A DNA stretch of 64,000 nucleotides, from contig NZ_QPQT01000008.1 in NCBI RefSeq assembly GCF_003605125.1, positions 62,001-126,000 on the forward strand. Direction: 5' to 3'. The notes beneath the pieces were generated by a model that was not told the origin of the DNA, did no database searches, and worked only from the letters and a program-made list of their open reading frames with translations. Of the stretch, positions 8,659 through 16,320 are shown piece by piece. Within the stretch, counting starts at the first letter, position 1; each line of letters starts with the position of its first letter. Made by a program: the position numbers and the translations under genes. Origin of the DNA: Shewanella algidipiscicola (GTDB taxonomy: Bacteria > Pseudomonadota > Gammaproteobacteria > Enterobacterales > Shewanellaceae).

Positions 8659-8989
8659 GAGACACCTCCTTTGATCCTACTGGCACGAATACAGAATCAT
8701 CTGCACCCACCACCGCTTGGGCATCCAGCACGATAAAACCGGCTGCTTTTAACTTTTCAATTTGCTGATTGGTCTGAAGCAACCTGGATTCGATGTCTTG
8801 TTCGCTGGCATTGGGGCCCAGTGACAACACCGCCTCCCCAAAATCGACGACTGCAATGGGCGTACTTAACGCCAACTGGCTGTGGATGGGTTCGAGTGTT
8901 TTCATTAAGAGCCAGCTGGTCATTAAACCGCTACCAGCAATAGACAAAGTAATAGAGGCCATAAATGGCCAAAGCGTGGTCTTATTCAT
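8642..8989 (-). CDS. TrbI-like (F-type) inner-membrane transfer protein
   Basis: A 115-residue protein with one N-terminal membrane segment (MASITLSIAGSGLMTSWLLM) and a periplasmic part containing VVDFGEAVLSL and FIVLDAQAVVGADD. The topology, length and place between traC and traW match TrbI of the F operon, which modulates pilus extension and retraction. Sequence similarity as I can judge it is modest, so position carries part of the weight. AAGGAG precedes the ATG, and the gene overlaps traC by 8 bases. Confidence 0.65.
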   Translation of the reverse strand: MNKTTLWPFMASITLSIAGSGLMTSWLLMKTLEPIHSQLALSTPIAVVDFGEAVLSLGPNASEQDIESRLLQTNQQIEKLKAAGFIVLDAQAVVGADDSVFVPVGSKEVSHADTP

Positions 8990-11381
8990 AGCCTCGCTCC
9001 TTCAACAACTGAGAGATGGCATCAGCAACAGAAAGGCCTTTGCGCGTTAACTGTTTAATCGCGTTTACATCTTCTGCACGGGACGAGTACAACAGCTTGT
9101 GAAACGGATCGACAATGAGGCGGCCAATCCCGGTGCCCATTTCGGTAATAAAGAAAATTTCGGAATAGACACCCGTGACGGTATGAACCGTTTTTAGGTA
9201 CTCATAACCGCCTTCACCTAGTGGCAAGCGGCCTTCTTTTTTGAGCGCGTTGATGGTTTCAGCTTTTTGACCAAGCAGGTACATATTGGCCGAGTTTTCA
9301 GCGATGGCTTTACCTGTAGGGCTGTCATACAAATCGTTGACCGACTGCGTTACCGTTACAGCACTGCCGCCATATTTTCGAAATCGACGGTAACCCGTCT
9401 CGATGAACTTACCGACATCACCTTGAGTCAGCAGATCCCAGGCTTCGTCAATGAACACAATCTTGCGACGATCACGCTCACCTAAGTACATCTCTTGTTG
9501 GATTTGGTAGATAAGCTGAAGCAACACCACTTGTTGCAGGTGCTTGCGTCCCTTGAGCTCTTCTAACTCCAGAACGGTGAAACGGTTTTTGAAGCGAATA
9601 TTGTTGTGGCCATTAAAGAAACGGCCATATTCGCCCTGTGTCGTAAACGGATAGAGCTGCTCACCCACGTCCTGCACACGTCGGTCTTCATGATTTTTTA
9701 AAGCCTCTGCCACATCATCAACCAACATGGCACGACCTTTTTTCTCCCACAGTTCACGGGTCTGACGCTTTAGGTTGGCCATCTGAAAATCAGTTAATGA
9801 CTGCGTAGGCGCGGCCATTGCGGCCAATAATCCAACCAGTACATCCGCTTCTTCGTCATAGTCCTCAACGATTTCAAACGGGTTTAAGCAAATGCCACTA
9901 TCCCGCCCGAACTGTAAGAACTCTCCGTCATAAACTTCACACAGCTTTTCATAAGAGCGGCCAACATCAATCACCCAGCATTGCCCGCCTTCAGATAAGT
10001 AGGAGGAGATGATTTCGTTCACCAGGAAAGACTTGCCCGCCCCCGATTGCGCCGCGATGCAACAGTTGTAATTACTGCCCGAGTCATAAAGGGACACACT
10101 CATGATCTGACCATTACGGGAAACAAAGTTAATCACCGGCGTGCCAGTGCCTTTCCAATCCGCAAACAAAGGCAACAGAGGGATGACATGCCGTGTCGCC
10201 ATGGTCTTGAATCGAAACAAGTCGTTCATCGCCTGGCGGTCAGCACCAAATGGCAAGGCATTCAGGAAAATGGGCAAACAGAAGTACTTGTCTTCCATCA
10301 GCTCAAATCCGAGTTCTTTGAAATAGGTTCGAGCATTTGAAACAGAACTGATGGACGCTTCTTCCGTTGGTGAAAACAGCGTTAAGGTCATATTTGCCCG
10401 AATAGGACGATCACCTTCCTGCAAGGCTTCAAAAAGAACATCAAACCCCTTTTTCTTGGCTGCAAGCACCGGCACAAACTTGAGCATCGGGCCATAGGCC
10501 TGATTGACCGCCCATTGACGCTTCGTCTCTAAACGAGATCGCATGGCCTCGGCTGAAGGAAAGTGAATGGTGACATTCAGCAAAAAGCTGCCGCGTAAAC
10601 CTCGACTGCCCGTCATCATATCGCCCGCAAAACTTGCGGCATGACCAAACCAGATCCGCTCAGGCAGGCGCTTAAATGATAAGGTTTTGACTCGGTAATC
10701 GCCCAGCATCAGACCTTGGCTATCCACCTTGATAGCTCGGTCATAATCCAACACTTGCTCTCGAAGTGGTTTATCAGCCTCACTGCGGACTGGTGATGGA
10801 TTACGCCAGGAAGCATCTTTTCCCCAGTTAAGCTGCGCACTTAATGCTGCGAGCCAATTTCGGTCAGTCATCTCATTAACTCGAAAACCAACTGTTGCCA
10901 GCGCCTGCGAGAAAGAAGCCCGAAGCGCGGATGCTCGACTTAATTCACGCTCAGTCGGTATAGGACTTTCCAAAGGCAATTTGCAGGTGACGATCAGTTG
11001 AAAGTTGCGTACCTGAGTCTGGGTCGATTCTTCTATCGGTTGAACCGTGCCGCCATCGAGGAAATCCGCACGTTTGCGTATCGACGCCCTAAGCAATGGA
11101 TCGGATTGACGATGCCGTAAGCCCATCATGCGCTGAAGGTCGGTTTGAATATCAGGCGAGGCGTACAGGCCAAATTGCAGCAAAGTGTCTTTTGGCCAGT
11201 CGTTGTTGAGTAGAACATTAACCCTGTCTGCAACAGACTCATCACCACCCGGCAATGGGTCACATAGAAAACCAAAGCCAACACTTTGGTCTTCCATGAA
11301 AAACAGTTGCTCATCGTCTGAATAGGCCAATACTGGCAATAGCTCTGAAGCGCGTTGCCCTGAATACAGAGAGGCTTTCAT
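8982..11381 (-). CDS. traC: TraC, VirB4-like ATPase of the mating apparatus
   Basis: The motor ATPase for pilus assembly, peripheral to the inner membrane. Seen are Walker A (QSGAGKSFLVNEI, about residue 445-452), Walker B (RKIVFIDEAWDLL) and the glutamine motif TVTQSVNDL. An N-terminal TraC_F-type domain precedes the ATPase core. I place the start at the ATG at 11381 (MKASLYSG), which gives 799 residues, the length I recall for SXT TraC. The ATG overlaps the dsbC stop as TAATG, so translation is probably coupled. A frame extension six codons upstream is unlikely to be used. Confidence 0.94.
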   Translation of the reverse strand: MKASLYSGQRASELLPVLAYSDDEQLFFMEDQSVGFGFLCDPLPGGDESVADRVNVLLNNDWPKDTLLQFGLYASPDIQTDLQRMMGLRHRQSDPLLRASIRKRADFLDGGTVQPIEESTQTQVRNFQLIVTCKLPLESPIPTERELSRASALRASFSQALATVGFRVNEMTDRNWLAALSAQLNWGKDASWRNPSPVRSEADKPLREQVLDYDRAIKVDSQGLMLGDYRVKTLSFKRLPERIWFGHAASFAGDMMTGSRGLRGSFLLNVTIHFPSAEAMRSRLETKRQWAVNQAYGPMLKFVPVLAAKKKGFDVLFEALQEGDRPIRANMTLTLFSPTEEASISSVSNARTYFKELGFELMEDKYFCLPIFLNALPFGADRQAMNDLFRFKTMATRHVIPLLPLFADWKGTGTPVINFVSRNGQIMSVSLYDSGSNYNCCIAAQSGAGKSFLVNEIISSYLSEGGQCWVIDVGRSYEKLCEVYDGEFLQFGRDSGICLNPFEIVEDYDEEADVLVGLLAAMAAPTQSLTDFQMANLKRQTRELWEKKGRAMLVDDVAEALKNHEDRRVQDVGEQLYPFTTQGEYGRFFNGHNNIRFKNRFTVLELEELKGRKHLQQVVLLQLIYQIQQEMYLGERDRRKIVFIDEAWDLLTQGDVGKFIETGYRRFRKYGGSAVTVTQSVNDLYDSPTGKAIAENSANMYLLGQKAETINALKKEGRLPLGEGGYEYLKTVHTVTGVYSEIFFITEMGTGIGRLIVDPFHKLLYSSRAEDVNAIKQLTRKGLSVADAISQLLKERGYE

Positions 11382-12073
11382 TAACGCCCCTCCAACCAAG
11401 CAGAAAGATCATAAGGACGGCCTCGGCTGATGCGACCATCATTGGCGACGATGAAAGGCACACCTTGAATGCCCAGGATTTGAGCCGTCACCAAGGTACG
11501 CTGCATTGGCTCTAAGTTGCAGGCATTATCCTGCTCTAAGTTACTAATTCGACCATTGAGCAATGCATCGGTGGCCGCTTTTTTGTCACGCGCACAGCCA
11601 AGCTGGCGAACCTGACGCTCTGAATCAGGACCAAGCACTGGCACAGGGAGTATTTGGAAGGTGTATTCTTTGGTTAACGGTAAAGCTTGTTTCAAAAGCT
11701 CATGGCAGTGCGGGCATCGTGGGTCAACAAAGACCACCACTTTCTTTTTGCCTTCGCCCAGCGTCAGTGGGTTCAAATCATCCATTTTTAAGCCAAGACG
11801 ACTTAAGTCCAGCGTGTTCCCCGCTTCACGAATTTCTTCAAGGCTGGTAAGCGGCTTTTTGGACCAGGCATCATAGAGCGTGCCATCAATGACGAACCGG
11901 CCACTGTCTGACATGAAAACAATACGGCCATTGCTTTCGACCGCTTTCATACCCGTGACAGGTAAAGAAACCATGCCGTCAATTTTGCCAACGGGCGACA
12001 CTTCAGACACAGGTTCAGCTTGAACCAAAGGAGACAGCGCAAGCGCCAGAATGATTGGAGATAGTTTTCGCAT
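11381..12073 (-). CDS. dsbC: DsbC-like periplasmic disulfide isomerase
   Basis: A 230-residue thioredoxin-fold protein with a signal peptide (MRKLSPIILALALSPLVQA) and the active site VDPRCPHCHELL at residues 117-127. An N-terminal dimerisation-like domain precedes it, as in DsbC. It probably isomerises disulfides in the Cys-rich exported proteins TraN and TraU that follow in the same operon. It is the first gene of this transfer operon, so the promoter should lie between 12074 and about 12200, next to the hotspot 2 boundary repeat. Confidence 0.9.
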   Translation of the reverse strand: MRKLSPIILALALSPLVQAEPVSEVSPVGKIDGMVSLPVTGMKAVESNGRIVFMSDSGRFVIDGTLYDAWSKKPLTSLEEIREAGNTLDLSRLGLKMDDLNPLTLGEGKKKVVVFVDPRCPHCHELLKQALPLTKEYTFQILPVPVLGPDSERQVRQLGCARDKKAATDALLNGRISNLEQDNACNLEPMQRTLVTAQILGIQGVPFIVANDGRISRGRPYDLSAWLEGR

Positions 12074-12120
12074 GAGGAGTCCTCGTTAATGTATATCGAG
12101 GCTCCAGTCTATGCAGTTGT

Positions 12121-12152
12121 CCTATGTGGACTCGGTTAGATAGATTGAAGAA
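12121..12152. repeat. Hotspot 2 boundary repeat, copy 1 (32-bp direct repeat)
   Basis: A 32-base sequence starting CCTATGTGGACTCGGTTAGA is identical, in the same orientation, at 19542-19573. This copy lies 48 bases upstream of the dsbC ATG. It marks the dsbC-side edge of the hotspot. The second copy lies inside the hotspot, between the two cargo modules. Confidence 0.9.
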
Positions 12153-12217
12153 TTTGTCGTCTTGCTAAGCAGCACCAACACCAAATCTTAATGAAAACAA
12201 TCACACACTAAAATAAC

Positions 12218-13663
12218 TCAATTGTCTCTCATATACTTTTGCAAAGTTTTTTGATCTACCTTCAATGCTTCTGCGGCTTTAACCCATGTACCAAATTGCT
12301 TTTTGGCAGCTGTTGCAAATTCCTTATGAAACGCTTTCATTAACTCATCCTTAGTTGTCTTGGATAAATCACCAAATGCAAACCTTGTGTCAGGACTATC
12401 CTCCTGGATAACAGGCTCGCCCAACGCAGCTAATGAGCTAGAGATTGCCGACTCTGTAGTTTGGGAGCTCAAAAAAGCACAAGACATGTATGCCAGCTTT
12501 TTTAGGTCACGTAAGTTACCTGGTAAATATGCCGAGTTAAAAAACTGGATTAATTCATTTGACACCGGAGCTTCCGCAGGCAGATTGGGGTTAACATTAA
12601 CTTCCTGCCAGATTCTTTGCCAATCCGACAGAATATCTTCTCTGCATGCACGAAGTGGAGGTATTGTTATTGTGAGCATGGATACACGATCAAAGAAATC
12701 AGCATCGAGTATCGTTGCCAAGTGCTCAAGTGATTTATTACTCGCACAAACTAGCTCGAAGTCAGATGCTTCCTCAGTGTCACTTCCAACAGGGCGAAAA
12801 CTGTGATGGTTATCTTGAAGCACTCGAACCAGCTTTCGCTGAACCGAAGTTGGTAAATCTTGAATCTCATCCAAAAACAAAACTTTTCCATTTGCTTCTT
12901 TCAAAAGTCCATTGCGATCCTTTTCCGCCCCAGTGAAGGCACCTTTTACGTGGCCAAACAACATACTATCAACCACTTGAGAATCTAGTCCTCCACATGC
13001 AAGCGTAACAACCTGCTTTTGCTTTACCTTACCGACAACGGTTTCAATTAGCCTCGTTTTCCCTGTACCACGTTCACCCAGTACAAGTAACGGAGCTTTG
13101 GGAACACAAGAGAACTGCTTTAACGTTTGTAATGCATCCTGCCTTGCTTTTGATTTAGGGTCTAAATCGTAAAGGGCGTAACCGCCCTCTGAACTTGAAA
13201 TAGCAGAGATCTCTGCCAAATACGTATTTACACTGAAATCAACTTTGGCAATGCTGGTTCTTTTGGTATCGGGGTTATATTGTGATGACCAGAGGATTGT
13301 TTCGCGTGGAAAATGCCCCCGAGCATGAAGAATCAACCAAACCGCATGCATCGCCGGAGTTCCCGGCGATACATTGATATGAAGATTCTGTTCAAGCTTT
13401 AGCTCTGGAATAATCTCGGACTCTATTGCGTGATAAATTTCGTTATGATCAGCTGGGTTCTCGATAGCTACAGTTCGAAAGGTAATCTGTATATCGCCAA
13501 ATTCATGCTCTTTGTACAGACTGTTATCCCCAGCTGACTGAGTAAGAACAATTACTTTGCCAACATAAACTTTACGATTCTTAAGCCGCTTTAACGCTTC
13601 GTCTAATACCTCAACCCCAGCTCTTTTTGAGTGCCAACAAAGCAGTGTGTTTTTGTTATCCAA
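12218..13663 (-). CDS. RtcR-like CARF-domain sigma54 activator
   Basis: A 481-residue bacterial enhancer-binding protein. Residues 1-150 match the N-terminal sensor of RtcR, a CARF-fold domain: a beta-strand, then IENPADHNEIYHAI and the ligand-loop-like NVSPGTPAM (97-105). The AAA+ domain has Walker A GERGTGKT (196-203), an intact sigma54-contacting GAFTGA loop (241-246) and Walker B VLFLDEIQD (261-269). A Fis-like helix-turn-helix (AAEALKVDQKTLQKYM) ends the protein. E. coli RtcR responds to RNA 2',3'-cyclic-phosphate ends. Here the protein probably senses RNA damage or a nucleotide second messenger and switches on its own operon through the -24/-12 promoter at 19085-19101. It is the last of four tightly packed genes. 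Confidence 0.85.
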   Translation of the reverse strand: MDNKNTLLCWHSKRAGVEVLDEALKRLKNRKVYVGKVIVLTQSAGDNSLYKEHEFGDIQITFRTVAIENPADHNEIYHAIESEIIPELKLEQNLHINVSPGTPAMHAVWLILHARGHFPRETILWSSQYNPDTKRTSIAKVDFSVNTYLAEISAISSSEGGYALYDLDPKSKARQDALQTLKQFSCVPKAPLLVLGERGTGKTRLIETVVGKVKQKQVVTLACGGLDSQVVDSMLFGHVKGAFTGAEKDRNGLLKEANGKVLFLDEIQDLPTSVQRKLVRVLQDNHHSFRPVGSDTEEASDFELVCASNKSLEHLATILDADFFDRVSMLTITIPPLRACREDILSDWQRIWQEVNVNPNLPAEAPVSNELIQFFNSAYLPGNLRDLKKLAYMSCAFLSSQTTESAISSSLAALGEPVIQEDSPDTRFAFGDLSKTTKDELMKAFHKEFATAAKKQFGTWVKAAEALKVDQKTLQKYMRDN

Positions 13664-13665
13664 AA

Positions 13666-15201
13666 TTACGCCTCCAATACAATTCGGGCGTTTGGCAATT
13701 CACTTTGCTTCAGCCTTTTTGCCATGGCAAGTTCGTATTCTTGACGAACTGTAATAGCTAACTGTTTTTTTGTCAGTCGAACAACCTTTGGCTCATAACT
13801 CTCTCTAGGCGATCCTGAATCCTGCTTCTTAGAAGTTTCATCCTTAGCCGTTAAAGGTTTGAAATACTCTGGACTGGCGTTAGTGATAACTGGCGGCTCT
13901 ATACGCCATTTATACTCAATCTTGTGCGATGTTTTTTCCCGCCAGTTTGCATTGGGTATTTTTGGGTGCTTATCCATATCAGACAAACAATCTGCTTTTA
14001 TAGGTGATAACTCAACAATGTCTACTTCGCTGACTGAGTACCTCTTGAATGTATTATTTTCCCAAGCTTCAAAACCACCAGAAATCATCCCTAGACTCAT
14101 GTCGATGCTCAATTCATTGTGGCTATTAGTTAAAAACATATCTAAGCAGTTCATCAGCTCTTTTACCTGAATACCGGTGAGTTTTACGCCTAACTCAAAG
14201 CCTTGATCCATACCATGCTCTTGAAAATTGGCCGACATCACCATGCCATGCATTCCATCTACTACAATCGCTTTGGCATGTAGCCATTTAAAACACATCA
14301 CCGATGCACCAGCCTGTTTCATAGCCAACAACGCTGGCATGGCTGCGGGTCTTTGGCGAGATAGAATGGTGACTTTTAGCCCCGACTTCGCACGTTCACA
14401 TATTGCTTTTACAAGCTGATGGTCCTCTTGCCATCCAAAACTCGATATGATGAGTTCATTTTCCGCTTGATTGATCAACGCTAATGCGTGTTCCCTAATT
14501 CGAGCGTCTTCACTCGAAGTGACCAGTATTTCAGTTAATTCCCTTGGGTATCTGACATTGCCTGGCGACTTATATGCTGAGAATTCACCACGGCTTGTCA
14601 TATGGTGCTGCGCACTCTCGAAGATTGCCCAACGGAACACATTCACGATCTCAGCTATTTGATGGCGTGAAAGCGCGACCCCCAGCTCTTCATTTCGTAA
14701 AAGTGCTTCTTCTGTAAGGTTTGCCGTTAAAAGCAACCCTTTAGCATTACCAGTTTCATGTAATGCGTCTATAACAACGGCTTTTGCGTGGAAATGCGGC
14801 GCAGATGCAAAGTGAACATGTCCAGACAATTTGTTTAACATTTCCTTATGCTGCACAAGACACTTCTTACCAAAGTCATCGTCAGGCACATCGCCATCAA
14901 GACGAGTCTCACATGCCAATAGTATGTACACACGAACTTTGCGCTTTGCAGCTTTTAGGACAGCAGATTCGACATTCTCATCAGCAAGTAAAAACGTACT
15001 AAGAATAACCGAGTGCTCAGCATTATCGATTAATTCGACAACTCTTGATTGCAGCTCATTGCAGAACAAAGAGCTATTAATAGGTTGCGGATCAGATACC
15101 TGTTTAGGTAAAACAGGCAAAAGCACAGGGGGCAACTTGGTATTTGATTGATCAACAATCTTAGTTTCTGTTTTAGTAAACTTTTCAATTAGATTCATCA
15201 C
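13666..15201 (-). CDS. Phospholipase-D-like protein with two HKD motifs
   Basis: A 511-residue protein of the PLD superfamily. Both catalytic motifs are complete. The first is H138-x-K140-x4-D145 in HFHAKAVVID, followed by TANLTEE. The second is H308-x-K310-x4-D315 in WLHAKAIVVD, followed by MSANFQEHG. Two motifs in one chain make one active site. In defence systems such proteins act mostly as nucleases, as in DISARM and Mokosh; lipase or phosphotransferase activity cannot be excluded. No signal peptide is seen, so it is cytoplasmic. The C-terminal ~130 residues are charged and unlike the core, and may hold the partner-binding part. It lies 9 bases after its upstream neighbour and 2 bases before the RtcR-like gene. 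Confidence 0.85.
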   Translation of the reverse strand: MMNLIEKFTKTETKIVDQSNTKLPPVLLPVLPKQVSDPQPINSSLFCNELQSRVVELIDNAEHSVILSTFLLADENVESAVLKAAKRKVRVYILLACETRLDGDVPDDDFGKKCLVQHKEMLNKLSGHVHFASAPHFHAKAVVIDALHETGNAKGLLLTANLTEEALLRNEELGVALSRHQIAEIVNVFRWAIFESAQHHMTSRGEFSAYKSPGNVRYPRELTEILVTSSEDARIREHALALINQAENELIISSFGWQEDHQLVKAICERAKSGLKVTILSRQRPAAMPALLAMKQAGASVMCFKWLHAKAIVVDGMHGMVMSANFQEHGMDQGFELGVKLTGIQVKELMNCLDMFLTNSHNELSIDMSLGMISGGFEAWENNTFKRYSVSEVDIVELSPIKADCLSDMDKHPKIPNANWREKTSHKIEYKWRIEPPVITNASPEYFKPLTAKDETSKKQDSGSPRESYEPKVVRLTKKQLAITVRQEYELAMAKRLKQSELPNARIVLEA

Positions 15202-15210
15202 TATTATTCC

Positions 15211-16320
15211 TTATAGGTTCCAATCATGGGCTGCAATGACATGCCAGGTATGCTGATTTTGCTGGTCTTCTTCAATCCAAAACTGATTTGCCAGCTCTGC
15301 TCTATCAGGTAGTGTGAAATTCCAACCTTTAAAAGGTTCGAGTGCTTTTTCTCTCCAAACTTGGTACTTGTTATTGGTGGCATACATATTAATATTTTTC
15401 TCTAATCTCCATTCAGCCCACTTTTTAGCATCCAATTCAGTCAATGCTGATATTGATATATTGTGTAACTTCATCGCATCAAACGAGCCCAACTTGTGAA
15501 CAGATGGTTTGTTTACTCTTACCGAGCGCTTCATATTGATTCGCTCAGATTCAGTTGTATTTTCGAAAACCACTGACAAGATTTCCGTTTGCTCATCCCA
15601 TTGTTCAAGCAAGCCCTCACTATGCAGAAGTACTTTAAAAACTTGCTGACGACTGATTGGTTCAACCCGATGTGAAAATATAAGATCCTTTCCGCGCTTC
15701 ACATCGACATTGCCATCAGTCACATTCCACTCGATGTAAAACGGTTTTCCTTGAGGTGAGATGCGCTCACCTTTGAGTTCAATTTTGTCAACGCGTACTT
15801 CCGAGCCTCCACCTATTGGTTCAACCTTCAGGCCACGAACGTCTTTGACTAGTTGAGGAACCTCAACGAGTCGCTTTGCTCTTTCATTTAGCTCGTTTCT
15901 GTTTTTTCCCAGTCCGATTGACGCTGCACTAGGCTCTGTGTGCGCTTCAATAGTAAGAAGAGGATGAGGCAATAAAGGCTCATGACAAACGCAAAGGCTC
16001 CAACACCCATCTTCTGGCACTAGGATTTGATCTTTCTCAAGAGCAATCAGTCCTGATTCAGTGAGCCTGTATTGGTCTCTACTAGACTCAGCAAGCCCAT
16101 ATAACTGACATATATTTAGTAATCTATCAGCAACGACACGACGTCCGATTTTGTCTCCAAATAAATGCTCGGAACACTCAGCTGAACTCGCATTCGGATA
16201 ATCGTGAAGGAATTGCAGCACGCAGTTTATTTCTGGACGGCTATCTGCCAGCGCGATTTCACCCTGTATGAGCCAAGTTTCAGTTTTGATTTCTCGTTTT
16301 AGTATGATGTCATGGCTCAT
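15211..16320 (-). CDS. Unknown protein with winged-helix region, part of the helicase/PLD operon
   Basis: I do not recognise this 369-residue protein. Residues ~30-95 look like a winged helix (INCVLQFLHDYPNASSAECS, then RLLNICQLYGLAESS and the wing-like DQYRLTESGLIAL). The remainder is beta-rich, with the repeated phrase RVDKIELKGERISPQGKPF, and lacks an evident catalytic motif. Its ATG overlaps the helicase stop by four bases (ATGA), so it is translationally coupled. It probably bridges the helicase and the PLD protein, or recognises the target. It would be the most useful marker for finding related systems. Confidence 0.7.
   Translation of the reverse strand: MSHDIILKREIKTETWLIQGEIALADSRPEINCVLQFLHDYPNASSAECSEHLFGDKIGRRVVADRLLNICQLYGLAESSRDQYRLTESGLIALEKDQILVPEDGCWSLCVCHEPLLPHPLLTIEAHTEPSAASIGLGKNRNELNERAKRLVEVPQLVKDVRGLKVEPIGGGSEVRVDKIELKGERISPQGKPFYIEWNVTDGNVDVKRGKDLIFSHRVEPISRQQVFKVLLHSEGLLEQWDEQTEILSVVFENTTESERINMKRSVRVNKPSVHKLGSFDAMKLHNISISALTELDAKKWAEWRLEKNINMYATNNKYQVWREKALEPFKGWNFTLPDRAELANQFWIEEDQQNQHTWHVIAAHDWNL

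Noticed and set aside
12218-13663. CARF domain taken as a sign of a type III CRISPR system
   Set aside because: No cas genes and no repeat-spacer array are present anywhere in the window. The domain order CARF-AAA-HTH is that of RtcR, not of a CRISPR accessory nuclease.
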